Origin: Hyphomonadaceae bacterium BRH_c29
Lineage (GTDB): Bacteria; Pseudomonadota; Alphaproteobacteria; Caulobacterales; Hyphomonadaceae
DNA: 64,000 nt
Direction: 5' to 3'
NCBI GenBank assembly: GCA_000961695.1
Contig: LADW01000091.1
Location: 57,506-121,505, forward strand
Positions 54,760 to 63,239 of the stretch are shown one piece after another. A program made the position numbers and the translations under genes. The stretch's first letter is position 1, and the number at the start of each line of letters is the position of its first letter. Under the pieces are notes generated by a model, which was not told where the DNA came from, did no database searches, and was given only the letters and a program-made list of their open reading frames with translations.

Positions 54760-56499
54760 ATGCACGAGGGAAGTCACGAGATCCTGATCAAGGACGCTCT
54801 GGTCTTCCTGATCGCTGCGGGGCTGGTCGTGCCGGCGCTACGGATGCTGAAGCTGCCCGCGGTTGTCGGCTTCATTCTGGCCGGTGTGGCGCTCGGCCCC
54901 TGGGGGCTGGGCTCCTTCTCGGACACCTGGGCACCGCTCGGCCTGTTCACCATTGCCGAGCCCGAAGCGGCTCAGCCTTTCGCCGAGCTTGGCGTCCTTT
55001 TCCTGCTATTCCTGCTGGGGCTGGAACTGTCGGTGGAACAGCTCTGGTCGCTGCGGCGCATCGTGTTTGGTGCAGGCTTTGTCCAGGCCGCGGCCAGCGC
55101 GATTGTCATGGCACTCGTCGCCGGCCTGTTCGGGTTTGACCTGACGGGCTCCATCCTTGTCGGCCTCGCGCTGGCGCTGTCTTCCACGGCGGTGGTGATG
55201 CAGCTGCTGACGGCGGGCCACCAGGCCTCCGCCCCGGTCGGGCGCACGGCGCTGGGCGTGCTCCTGTTTCAGGACATCCTCGTCGCGCCGATCCTGATCT
55301 TTGTCGGCTTCGCCGCCTCCGATTCCGGCGCAAACCTCGGCACGGTCCTGCTGGAGGCCACCGTGCAGGGCGTCATCGCGGTCGGCATCCTGCTGATCAT
55401 TGGCCGCTTCCTGCTGCGGCGCCTGTTCCAGATGGCGGCCGATGCGGGCGGGCGGGACTTCCTGATGGCGATCACGCTGCTGACCGTCGTCGGCGCTGCC
55501 GTGCTGACGGCCAGCGCAGGCCTCTCCATCGCGCTCGGCGCCTTCCTTGCTGGCCTGATGCTGGGCGAGACCGAGTTCAAGCACCAGACCGAGGTCGACC
55601 TTGAGCCCTTCAAGGGCCTTCTCCTCGGCCTGTTCTTCATGACGGTCGGCCTGGGGCTGGACCTTGGCGTCATCGCGCGCGACTGGCCGCTGGTTCTGGC
55701 TGGCCTGATCGTGCTGCTGGCGGTGAAATACGCCATCGCCTGGGCCGCGATCCGTATATTCGGGCGCAGCGCGGGCCTCGCCACGGAGACTGCAGGCTTG
55801 CTTGCCCCCGCAGGCGAGTTCGCGTTTGTCGTGTTGGCAGCAGGCGTCGCGGGCGGCGTGATCGGCGGCGACGAGGCGACGCTTGTCTCCGCCGTGGCGG
55901 GCCTCTCCATGCTGCTCATCCCGCTCACCTGGAAGGCCGGGCGCGCGCTCGCCCTCCGCACACGGAAAGATCAGGACGGCGACATGCTGCCCGCCTTCAA
56001 GGCCGAGCTGGAAGACCATGTCATCATCGCGGGCTTCGGTCGCGTGGGTCAGGCGGTGGCCCGCATCCTGGATGCCGAGAACACCCGCGTCGTCGCGCTG
56101 GACAGCCGCCCCGCCACCGTGGCCCGCCTGCGCAAGGAAGGCTGGAGCGTCTATTTCGGTGACGGCTCCCGCAAGGAAATCCTCCACAAGGCCGGTCTGG
56201 AAGGTGCCTCCATGGTCGTCGTCACGCTGGACGATCCACAAGCTGCCGAGCATATCGTGCGGGCCGTGCGCCGCTTCCGCCCGGAAATCCCGATCCTCGC
56301 CCGCGCGCAGGACGCAGACCATTCGCGCAGCCTGTTCGAGGCCGGCGCCACCCATGTCGTGCCGGACGCCATCGAGGCCGGCCTGCAAATGTCGGCCCGC
56401 GCGCTGGAACAGTTCGGCTACACGCCGGACACCGTCCGCTCCCTCATCGGCGCCGAACGCGACTCCGAATACCGCAAGGCCACGCTGGAACAGGAGTAG
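54760..56499 (+). CDS. KefB/KefC-type CPA2 monovalent cation:proton antiporter
   Basis: 579 residues: about twelve helices of the Na/H exchanger fold followed by a TrkA-N (RCK) domain with the Rossmann start DHVIIAGFGRVGQAVARIL near residue 420 and the acidic Asp that binds NAD(H). Family members export K+ in response to glutathione adducts or other signals. The specific regulator is unclear. The ATG at 54760 follows GAAGGAAT. Confidence 0.9.
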   Translation: MHEGSHEILIKDALVFLIAAGLVVPALRMLKLPAVVGFILAGVALGPWGLGSFSDTWAPLGLFTIAEPEAAQPFAELGVLFLLFLLGLELSVEQLWSLRRIVFGAGFVQAAASAIVMALVAGLFGFDLTGSILVGLALALSSTAVVMQLLTAGHQASAPVGRTALGVLLFQDILVAPILIFVGFAASDSGANLGTVLLEATVQGVIAVGILLIIGRFLLRRLFQMAADAGGRDFLMAITLLTVVGAAVLTASAGLSIALGAFLAGLMLGETEFKHQTEVDLEPFKGLLLGLFFMTVGLGLDLGVIARDWPLVLAGLIVLLAVKYAIAWAAIRIFGRSAGLATETAGLLAPAGEFAFVVLAAGVAGGVIGGDEATLVSAVAGLSMLLIPLTWKAGRALALRTRKDQDGDMLPAFKAELEDHVIIAGFGRVGQAVARILDAENTRVVALDSRPATVARLRKEGWSVYFGDGSRKEILHKAGLEGASMVVVTLDDPQAAEHIVRAVRRFRPEIPILARAQDADHSRSLFEAGATHVVPDAIEAGLQMSARALEQFGYTPDTVRSLIGAERDSEYRKATLEQE

Positions 56500-56538
56500 G
56501 CTCCGCCCCATGCTGGAAGTGAGGCATGCGCAGGACTC

Positions 56539-56564
56539 ATCCTCCCTCGCTTGCGGTGGAGGAT
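56539..56564. repeat. Short hairpin between antiporter and SulP genes
   Basis: 7-bp stem ATCCTCC / GGAGGAT with a 12-base loop, 39 bases after the antiporter stop. It could act as a weak terminator or belong to a dispersed extragenic palindrome family; only one copy is seen here. Confidence 0.35.
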
Positions 56565-56641
56565 AAGTGGCGCACCCCTAGCATCTACACGTTCTGGTGG
56601 TGTAAGAGATATGCATTCTCGGTTAGCGGGGCAGGTCAGCC

Positions 56642-58357
56642 ATGACATCTTTCAGTCAGAAGACGGCGCCCCCGGCGCCGGGCTTCTCGGATCTCTACAC
56701 GCCAAAGCTCGTCACGGTGCTGCGCGAGGGCTACGGCTTTCCGCAATTCCGGGCCGACGCAATTGCCGGCCTCACCGTCGCCATCGTGGCGCTGCCGCTC
56801 TCCATCGCCATCGCCGTTGCCTCGGGCGCAAGCCCGGCGCAGGGCCTGATCACGGCGATCATTGGCGGCTTCTTCGTTTCTCTGCTGGGCGGCAGCCGGT
56901 TCCAGATCGGCGGACCCGCCGGCGCCTTCATCGTTCTGGTCAACATGACCGCCGCGACCCATGGTATGGACGGGCTGATCCTCGCCGTCCTTCTGTCCGG
57001 CATGATGCTGGCGCTGGCGGGCTGGTTCCGGCTCGGCACGTTCGTGAAGTTCGTGCCCTATCCGGTGACGGTCGGCTTCACGGCGGGCATCGCGATCATC
57101 ATTGGCTCCAGCCAGCTGAAAGACCTGTTCGGCCTGCAGCTCGCCGGGGCAGAGCCGGGGCCGTTCCTCGAAAAGCTGCCCGTGCTCGCCGCCGCCGCGC
57201 CCACAGCAGACTGGCATGCCTTCGTCATCGCAGCAGGCACGATGGCTGTGATCTTCACCCTGAAGCGGTTCCGCCCCGGCTGGCCGGGCATCCTGCTCGC
57301 CGTCGTGCTTGCCGCAGCCATCACGGCCATGGCGAACCTTAACATCGCCACCATCGGCACCCGCTTCGGCGCCATGCCCGCCGGCCTGCCCATGCCGCAC
57401 ATGCCGGCCTTCTCGCTGGCGAAAGTCACCGCCGTCCTGCCCGCCGCGCTCTCCTTCACGCTGCTCGGCGCCATCGAATCGTTGCTTTCGGCTGTGGTGG
57501 CAGACGGCATGACCGGGCGGCGCCACCGCTCGAACTGTGAACTGGTCGCGCAGGGCGCCGCGAACATGGCCTCGGCCCTGTTCGGCGGCATCTGTGTCAC
57601 CGGCACCATCGCCCGCACCGCCACGAACGTGCGGGCAGGGGCGCACGGGCCGGTCGCCGGCATGATGCACTCGGTCTTTCTTCTGGGCATGATGATGCTG
57701 GCCGCGCCGCTGATCGCCTATATCCCGATGGCCGCGCTGGCGGGCGTGCTGGCAGTTGTCGCCTGGAACATGTTCGAGAAGCACGCCTTCTGGCGACTGC
57801 TGCACGCCTCAAAAGGCGACGCCGCCGTGCTGCTGGCTACATTTGGCCTGACTGTCTTCCGAGACCTGACAGAAGCCATCATTGTCGGCTTCGCGCTCGG
57901 CTCGGCCCTGTTCATCCAGCGCATGTCGCAAGCCGCCAGCGTGGAACTCGGCGCACCGCTCGTCCGTCCCGACGAGGCAGACACTGTGCGCGCCCGCATC
58001 CCCTATGACGAGGCGACCGGAACCCGGCGCGACGTGGTCGTCTACCGCATCTCCGGCGCTTTCTTCTTCGGCGCAGCGGCCACCATCGGCTCGGTGCTCG
58101 ACCGGATCGGCGACCAGCACCGCGCCCTGATCGTGGACTTCTCGCAAGTCGCCTTCCTGGACTCCACCGCCGCCCACACGATCGAAGGCCTGGTCGAGGC
58201 CGCCCACCGCCGCAAGATCGCCGTCTGGCTCACCGGCCTCAGCCCCGCCAACGAATCAGCCCTCAAGGCCCACCATGTCGGCCCGCCGGACGTCTTCCTG
58301 GAACCGGACATCCCGACCGCGCAGGCAAAAGCGCTGGCCATGCTGGATGAGGTTTAG
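56642..58357 (+). CDS. SulP-family inorganic anion transporter with STAS domain
   Basis: 571 residues. About fourteen helices from residue 30 with R-A-D-A-I-A-G-L-T-V-A-I-V-A-L-P-L-S near the start. A C-terminal STAS domain (about 440-560) carries L-I-V-D-F-S-Q-V-A-F-L-D-S-T-A-A-H. SulP proteins move sulfate, bicarbonate or dicarboxylates across the inner membrane; bicarbonate or sulfate are the best guesses. It is probably independently transcribed. Confidence 0.9.
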   Translation: MTSFSQKTAPPAPGFSDLYTPKLVTVLREGYGFPQFRADAIAGLTVAIVALPLSIAIAVASGASPAQGLITAIIGGFFVSLLGGSRFQIGGPAGAFIVLVNMTAATHGMDGLILAVLLSGMMLALAGWFRLGTFVKFVPYPVTVGFTAGIAIIIGSSQLKDLFGLQLAGAEPGPFLEKLPVLAAAAPTADWHAFVIAAGTMAVIFTLKRFRPGWPGILLAVVLAAAITAMANLNIATIGTRFGAMPAGLPMPHMPAFSLAKVTAVLPAALSFTLLGAIESLLSAVVADGMTGRRHRSNCELVAQGAANMASALFGGICVTGTIARTATNVRAGAHGPVAGMMHSVFLLGMMMLAAPLIAYIPMAALAGVLAVVAWNMFEKHAFWRLLHASKGDAAVLLATFGLTVFRDLTEAIIVGFALGSALFIQRMSQAASVELGAPLVRPDEADTVRARIPYDEATGTRRDVVVYRISGAFFFGAAATIGSVLDRIGDQHRALIVDFSQVAFLDSTAAHTIEGLVEAAHRRKIAVWLTGLSPANESALKAHHVGPPDVFLEPDIPTAQAKALAMLDEV

Positions 58358-58426
58358 CGCAGCTCTCTTGCGTCATTTCCTCTTACGGTGTCATCTGGCA
58401 TCAATCTTCGGGGGAGGTGCGCCAGC

Positions 58427-58963
58427 ATGAGCTTCATTGCCAATCTTCGCATGCATCTGGCGAATCTGGCGAACTTCAAAGGCCGGGAGACGCGCGGCGT
58501 GTTCTGGCCATGGGTCGGCCTGCTCTTCGGATTGGCGATGTTCGTCAATGCGCTCGTCATGACTCAGCTGGTGATGCCGGTCATGTTCGTTGCCGACACG
58601 GTAGATCAGATGGTCGGGGCTATGGAAACGTATACCAAGTTCATGGGCGTTCTCGGCGTCGTTACCGTGGCTCTGCTGGCCGCCGCTGTGACACGCCGCT
58701 TGCACGATGCCGGCAAGCCCGCATGGCTCGGATTGTTGCCATTGCCATTCCTGGCTTTTGGCCTTTTCTGGTTCACTCGGATTATTTCGGTGATCTTTGA
58801 AGAAGACGTGGAAGGGGACTTCATGTCTGCCTTCATGCTCGGCTTCGCGAACAATTTTATTTATATCGTGATGCTGGGGTGTCTGGTGTTCATGCTGGCA
58901 CAGGCCAGCAATCCCGATGAAAATCGACATGGTCCGCCGCCCAACTTGCCAAGCGCTCTGTAG
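58427..58963 (+). CDS. DUF805 family membrane protein
   Basis: 178 residues, four hydrophobic segments. The start N-L-A-N-F-K-G-R-E-T-R-G-V-F-W-P-W and the middle T-R-R-L-H-D-A-G-K-P-A-W-L-G-L are the DUF805 hallmarks (normally F-x-G-R-x-x-R-x-x-F-W and R-R-L-H-D). Function unknown. The ATG at 58427 follows GGGGGAGG. Confidence 0.88.
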   Translation: MSFIANLRMHLANLANFKGRETRGVFWPWVGLLFGLAMFVNALVMTQLVMPVMFVADTVDQMVGAMETYTKFMGVLGVVTVALLAAAVTRRLHDAGKPAWLGLLPLPFLAFGLFWFTRIISVIFEEDVEGDFMSAFMLGFANNFIYIVMLGCLVFMLAQASNPDENRHGPPPNLPSAL

Positions 58964-59138
58964 CGGCAACAGGCAGTGCTCCATAGAAAAGTGACTGACG
59001 CGAAACCCGGTTCCGGCGTGTTCTGATCCCTGCCGGAGTGTGTTAGGCTTCTGCCCAGTGCGGGCCAATCCTGTGCGCAAGCCTGTGGACTATTGTCGCG
59101 TGCGGCATGCTGCATCTTGCGCCATTAACGCTTCTTAA

Positions 59139-59154
59139 GCACTATATGTGGTGT
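59139..59154 (+). promoter_or_regulatory. NrdR box upstream of nrdB
   Basis: GCACTATATGTGGTGT differs from the nrdA box at only two of 16 positions. A weak partner with the right register may lie 32 bases upstream (59107-59122), and a GANTC (GACTC) is at 59172-59176. The box ends 41 bases before the nrdB ATG. Confidence 0.75.
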
Positions 59155-59195
59155 TGATTACTCTTATAACCGACTCGACCACCAAGGAGGCCCTC

Positions 59196-60233
59196 ATGGC
59201 TGCCACCGATTCTTCGCTTCCCGGACTGCTCACCCCGAGCCTGGCCTACAAGCCTTTCCGCTACCCGTGGGCGTATGATTTCTGGAAGACGCAGCAACAG
59301 GTCCACTGGATGCCGGAAGAGGTGCCGCTGGGCGAGGACTGCAAGGACTGGGCGGTCAAGCTCTCCGATGAAGAGCGCAACCTGCTGACGCAGATCTTCC
59401 GCTTCTTCACCCAGTCGGACGTCGAAGTCGGCGCCAACTACATGACGAACTACATGCCGCGCTTCAAACCCGTTGAAGTGTCGATGATGCTGTCGGCCTT
59501 CTCCAACATGGAGACGATCCACATCGCGGCCTATGCCCTGCTGCTCGAAACCATCGGCATGCCGGACAGCGAATTCTCCGCCTTCATGGAATACAAGGAG
59601 ATGGCCGCCAAGCACGACTATCTCGGCCAGTTCGACTGTGAGACGAATGAAGACATCGCCGTCTCCATGGCCGTGTTTGGTGCGTTCACGGAAGGCCTGC
59701 AGCTGTTCGCCTCGTTCGCGATGCTGATGAACTTCCCGCGCTTCAACAAGATGAAAGGCATGGGCCAGATCGTTTCCTGGTCGGTGCGCGATGAGTCGCT
59801 GCACTGCGAAGGCATGATCAAGCTGTTCCACACATTCTGTGCGGAAACGGGCGTCATGAATGATGAGCTGCGCGAGCGCATCCGCGAATGCTGCCGCACC
59901 GTGGTCGCGCTGGAAGACAAGTTCATTGAACTTGCCTTCGAGATGGGCCCGGTCGAAGGCATGACGCCGGACGATATCAAGAACTATATCCGCTACATCG
60001 CCGACTGGCGCCTCGGCCAGCTGAAGCTGGAGCCGATCTATGGCATCACCGTCCACCCGATCCCATGGCTGACGGAAATTCTGAACGGCGTCGAGCACGC
60101 CAACTTCTTCGAACAGCGCGCCACCGAATATTCCAAGGGCGCCACCAAGGGCGACTGGCATGGCGATGCCGGCGTCTGGGAAAAATTCGACCAGCGTCCC
60201 GCCGCAAAACCGGACAACGTCCCGGCGGAATAG
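59196..60233 (+). CDS. nrdB: Ribonucleoside-diphosphate reductase, small (beta) subunit, class I
   Basis: 345 residues. The diiron ligands are all visible: Asp in F-F-T-Q-S-D, Glu and His in M-E-T-I-H, Glu in T-E-G-L-Q, and Glu and His in D-E-S-L-H. The radical Tyr is four residues after the first His (H-I-A-A-Y). It supplies the tyrosyl radical to NrdA. No ATP-cone is fused at its N-terminus. An AAGGAGG ribosome binding site precedes the ATG at 59196. A terminator follows. Confidence 0.95.
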   Translation: MAATDSSLPGLLTPSLAYKPFRYPWAYDFWKTQQQVHWMPEEVPLGEDCKDWAVKLSDEERNLLTQIFRFFTQSDVEVGANYMTNYMPRFKPVEVSMMLSAFSNMETIHIAAYALLLETIGMPDSEFSAFMEYKEMAAKHDYLGQFDCETNEDIAVSMAVFGAFTEGLQLFASFAMLMNFPRFNKMKGMGQIVSWSVRDESLHCEGMIKLFHTFCAETGVMNDELRERIRECCRTVVALEDKFIELAFEMGPVEGMTPDDIKNYIRYIADWRLGQLKLEPIYGITVHPIPWLTEILNGVEHANFFEQRATEYSKGATKGDWHGDAGVWEKFDQRPAAKPDNVPAE

Positions 60234-60258
60234 GGGCAGCTCTATTTTACGATGGCAG

Positions 60259-60290
60259 ACGGGCCGGGCTTTTGATAAAGCTCGGCCCGT
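60259..60290 (+). terminator. Terminator of nrdB
   Basis: 14-bp stem ACGGGCCGGGCTTT / AAAGCTCGGCCCGT (one G-U) with a 4-base loop, followed by TTCTCTTT, 26 bases after the nrdB stop. Confidence 0.85.
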
Positions 60291-60311
60291 TCTCTTTGGA
60301 GTTCTTGTCCC

Positions 60312-61232
60312 ATGAAAATCAGCGCTTTTGTCCTGCCGGTCATCGTCGCCCTTTCCGCATGCCAGACAGCGCCCGGCGTCGTGCCTCGGCCATCGGCAGT
60401 CACGACCATCCCCTTCGAGTTCCGAAAGAACGAGATCATCCTGCAGGCGACACCTGCCGGTGGGGCGCCGCTGAGTTTCATGCTCGATACGGGCGTTGAT
60501 CCGTCCGCCATCGATACCGCTGTGGCGGAATCTCTTGGCGTTTCGGTCGACGCCTCCATCGTCGGTCAAGCCGCGGGTACCGGAGACGGGCAGGGCCTGG
60601 ATGTCATGCCGGCAATGCTTCCTTCTCTCACGATCGGGGGCACGGACTTTCCGCCGATTGAGGCGTTGGCCGCTGATCTTTCCGGCTTCGGCGCAGCGTT
60701 GGACCTGGATCTGGCCGGTATCCTCGGTCACAGTTTCCTTGAAGGCCGTGTGCTGCGCATCGACTATGCCGCACAGCGTATCGACATAGCCGGATCGCGT
60801 GCAGACCTTCCGGCGCCGGTCACGCCGGTGTCGCGAGCATATAGCGTGCCCTTCGACTTCGTCTCGGAGGAGGATCCGACCCCTGTCTTCGATGTGGTCA
60901 TCAAGGGTCAGCCCGTGAGGGTTTCGCTGGATACGGGGTCATCCGGCGGACTGGAACTCTTCGCAGATGTCACGGAACGGCTTGGACTGGCGAGTGTGGC
61001 GGAGGCAGGCGCAGACGCTCAGGCGCTGGGGGCTCGGGGCGAACGCTCATTGAAGCGCAGCACGCTTGAAAATGTTCAGGTCGGTCCGTTCACTCTGCCG
61101 GAACTGGATGTGCGGTTTTCCGACCACGAGGCCGTCGCGACCGAACGTGAAGGCAATTCCGGCAACCGGCTCTTCAGCCATTTCGTTCTGACGCTGGACT
61201 ATGTCACGCACGAGATCGTCTTCGAGCAATAA
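60312..61232 (+). CDS. Retropepsin-like aspartic protease family lipoprotein
   Basis: 306 residues. Signal peptide with lipobox L-S-A-C near residue 17. Two aspartic-protease-like halves each carry a D-T-G motif: F-M-L-D-T-G-V-D near residue 57 and V-S-L-D-T-G-S-S near residue 211. A single-chain pair of lobes suggests a self-contained active site or a binding protein of that fold. The role is unknown; periplasmic proteolysis is plausible. Confidence 0.8.
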   Translation: MKISAFVLPVIVALSACQTAPGVVPRPSAVTTIPFEFRKNEIILQATPAGGAPLSFMLDTGVDPSAIDTAVAESLGVSVDASIVGQAAGTGDGQGLDVMPAMLPSLTIGGTDFPPIEALAADLSGFGAALDLDLAGILGHSFLEGRVLRIDYAAQRIDIAGSRADLPAPVTPVSRAYSVPFDFVSEEDPTPVFDVVIKGQPVRVSLDTGSSGGLELFADVTERLGLASVAEAGADAQALGARGERSLKRSTLENVQVGPFTLPELDVRFSDHEAVATEREGNSGNRLFSHFVLTLDYVTHEIVFEQ

Positions 61233-61275
61233 CTCGTCGTATTGTCATTATTCGAACATATGAATGCGCCGCCAA

Positions 61276-61293
61276 CTACGTACGAGTACGTAG
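61276..61293. promoter_or_regulatory. Perfect 18-bp dyad CTACGTAC-GA-GTACGTAG
   Basis: 8-bp arms around GA, 44 bases after the protease gene and 131 bases before the EF-hand gene, in an A/T-rich stretch. Form and position suggest a dimeric regulator site for the EF-hand operon. Confidence 0.5.
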
Positions 61294-61423
61294 AAAATAA
61301 AGGCATTTTTTCTATCATAAGTCAGGTCGTCATCCGGTTTCCGTGCTATACTTGTTCAATTGGGGGAGCATAGGCCTGAGGCGCATCTGCGCGGAGGGCA
61401 TTTCAGTACAGGAGACATACGTG

Positions 61424-62065
61424 ATGCTGAAACTGAAAACACTGGCTCTGACTGCCGCCCTTGCGGGCGCCATGGCCATATCGGGTCTTGCGCTGGCGCA
61501 GGGCGGTAATGGCGGCGGCGGAGGTGGTTCCGGCGGTGGTGGAGGCGGCGGTGGCGGATCGGGCACCGGCAGCATGACCGGTACGGGCTCCGGCGACATG
61601 GATCGTGACCGCCTGCGCATGACAGACCCCGCCATGGACCGCGACATGGACCGTTTGCGCGACCCGGACCGCGACCGTCTCTATCTCGGCACACAGGATC
61701 GTCTGCGTACGTATGACCGGGATGGCGACAAACAGGTCAACCGCGTCGAATTCGAAGACATGCACAAGGACATGTTCGGCAAAATGGATGCCGACGGCAA
61801 CGGTCTCAGCCTGGAGGAATTCCATGCTGCCCGTTTCGGCGCCGGTCCCTACAGCAACACCAATTCACAACGCCAGATGCTGATGCGCGAGCAGGCGAAC
61901 CTTCGCAAGACCGAGCGGTTCCGCATCATGGACGGCAATGGTGACGGCATTGTCTCGCGCGAGGAATACATGCGGTTCGGCGAACATACCTGGCTGGAGG
62001 CTGACACCAATGATGATGGCAGGCTCTCCTGGGGCGAACTTCAGGCGTACAATCGTGGCATGTAA
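61424..62065 (+). CDS. Exported EF-hand calcium-binding protein
   Basis: 213 residues. Signal peptide to about residue 26, then a Gly/Ser stretch of about 25 residues, then a Met/Asp/Arg-rich repeat (D-R-D-R-L, D-R-D-M-D-R-L). Four EF-hand-like loops follow: D-R-D-G-D-K-Q-V-N-R-V-E, D-A-D-G-N-G-L-S-L-E-E (one residue short), D-G-N-G-D-G-I-V-S-R-E-E and D-T-N-D-D-G-R-L-S-W-G-E. It probably binds calcium in the periplasm or outside. The start is GTG 61421 or ATG 61424 after CAGGAGA. It may be cotranscribed with the next gene, 16 bases on. Confidence 0.82.
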   Translation: MLKLKTLALTAALAGAMAISGLALAQGGNGGGGGGSGGGGGGGGGSGTGSMTGTGSGDMDRDRLRMTDPAMDRDMDRLRDPDRDRLYLGTQDRLRTYDRDGDKQVNRVEFEDMHKDMFGKMDADGNGLSLEEFHAARFGAGPYSNTNSQRQMLMREQANLRKTERFRIMDGNGDGIVSREEYMRFGEHTWLEADTNDDGRLSWGELQAYNRGM

Positions 62066-62081
62066 CAAAGGGAGGGGCCTC

Positions 62082-62426
62082 ATGACCCGCAAATCCGCTT
62101 TTCTGGCAGGTGCAGCCGCCCTGTCGCTGGTGACCGTGACGGCCTGTGCCGGCTATGGTGCGCCCTATGGGCACGCCGGGCCGCCGCCCGCCGGGGTCGT
62201 CTATATCCGCACCGCGCCGCCGCCGGTGCGGACCGTGATCATTCCGCCGCGCCCGAGTGCGAACTCGATCTGGATCAGCGGCTATTGGAACTGGACGGGC
62301 GTTGAGTTCGTCTGGATCGACGGCCGGTGGGATCACAGTCCCCCGCGCGCTGGCGCCCAATGGGTGCCGGACCAGTGGGTCAAGACCAACAAGGGCTGGT
62401 ACCGCCAGCCCGGCCGCTGGAAATAG
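62082..62426 (+). CDS. YXWGXW/WXXGXW-repeat type small exported protein
   Basis: 114 residues. Signal peptide with a Cys at T-A-C-A-G (possible lipoprotein), a Pro-rich segment, then S-G-Y-W-N-W, W-I-D-G-R-W-D, W-V-P-D-Q-W and Y-R-Q-P-G-R-W, the repeat style of YXWGXW proteins. Function unknown; envelope-associated. The ATG at 62082 follows AGGGAGGGG. Confidence 0.78.
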   Translation: MTRKSAFLAGAAALSLVTVTACAGYGAPYGHAGPPPAGVVYIRTAPPPVRTVIIPPRPSANSIWISGYWNWTGVEFVWIDGRWDHSPPRAGAQWVPDQWVKTNKGWYRQPGRWK

Positions 62427-62448
62427 GCCTGCCTATATGTCGAAACAA

Positions 62449-62476
62449 AAAGGCCCGGCACGTGTGCCGGGCCTTT
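62449..62476. terminator. Bidirectional terminator between convergent genes
   Basis: Perfect 12-bp stem AAAGGCCCGGCA / TGCCGGGCCTTT with a 4-base loop; T runs on both strands (TTT on plus, TTTTTGTTT on minus). Confidence 0.85.
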
Positions 62477-62486
62477 CGCAAACTGT

Positions 62487-62516
62487 GAGGGGCGCCCGTG
62501 GCCGCGGGCACCCCTC
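62487..62516 (-). terminator. Second GC-rich hairpin after the UrcA gene
   Basis: 12-bp arms GAGGGGCGCCCG / CGGGCACCCCTC with one mismatch and a 6-base loop, 26 bases after the UrcA stop. T run weak. Confidence 0.45.
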
Positions 62517-62541
62517 CAACGCTATTCCGGGAGGAAATGGT

Positions 62542-62895
62542 CTAGCGTTGTTCGTAAGAGGCGGTCTCGATCGTCGCGACGCGGGCGAATGCCGGCGCGG
62601 TGTCGAGGCCCATGGCTTCGCGGGTCTGCAGGATTTTCACGGCAGCCTTGGCCATCACGTCATCGGCGCAGTTGCGATCGACGACCGGGCCGCGGCCGAA
62701 TTTGCTGCCTGACGTGGTGCAGGCCGTGCGGGCCTGTTGGCGGATTTCGCCGAGCACGACCTTGGCGCCGGCATCGGAGACCAGCAGCTCGTGATCATAC
62801 TGGATTTCGACGGTGATCGGCTTCAGGTCTTCAGCCGACGCGGTGAATGGGGCAATGACCGCAAAGGCCGCGACCGCAAACATAAGTTTCTTCAT
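62542..62895 (-). CDS. UrcA family protein
   Basis: 117 residues with a signal peptide (to A-S-A near 21). The mature part has the UrcA pattern: I-T-V-E-I-Q-Y-D followed by Leu/Val helices, a Cys pair C-T-T-S...N-C-A-D-D, and a final hydrophobic Ala-rich section. The family is limited mainly to Caulobacterales and Sphingomonadales relatives and has no known role. A small periplasmic protein with one disulfide is likely. Confidence 0.82.
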   Translation of the reverse strand: MKKLMFAVAAFAVIAPFTASAEDLKPITVEIQYDHELLVSDAGAKVVLGEIRQQARTACTTSGSKFGRGPVVDRNCADDVMAKAAVKILQTREAMGLDTAPAFARVATIETASYEQR

Positions 62896-63239
62896 GGTTT
62901 TCAGTCCTTCAGAGTTTAGCGCCGTCTTTTCAGGACAGCCAGAAACTCCTCCCTCAGCACGCTTCTACGCGACTTCTTTACCCCGGAACCCGCACGTCCG
63001 GACGGATCCGTTCATGCGCTGGCCTGTCCCGAAGCGGCCGCGTGCTGCACCGCACCATTCCTCTCGCACGCGCAGCAAAGCAAGCCCATAAATTCAGCTG
63101 ATGGCTGACGGAAGCCTGTAAGATTCACCGCCGCCCGCCGTTCAGGCAGGCTTGCTCAATCCGGCGCCACATCCCGGCAATGGCAGCGGAAACTGCGATC
63201 ACCCGCTGCCGGGGGAATCGTCAAAAATCCGTCCGAAAA
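62896..63239. other. Intergenic region without recognisable features
   Basis: 344 bases between the UrcA and DUF1203 genes. It must hold the UrcA promoter by position, but I see no gene, strong hairpin or repeat. Confidence 0.4.

Noticed and set aside
55006..56511. 501-codon open frame opposite the KefB-type antiporter
   Set aside because: Composition dominated by Gln, Asp, Arg and Gly as expected for the complement of membrane-helix codons.
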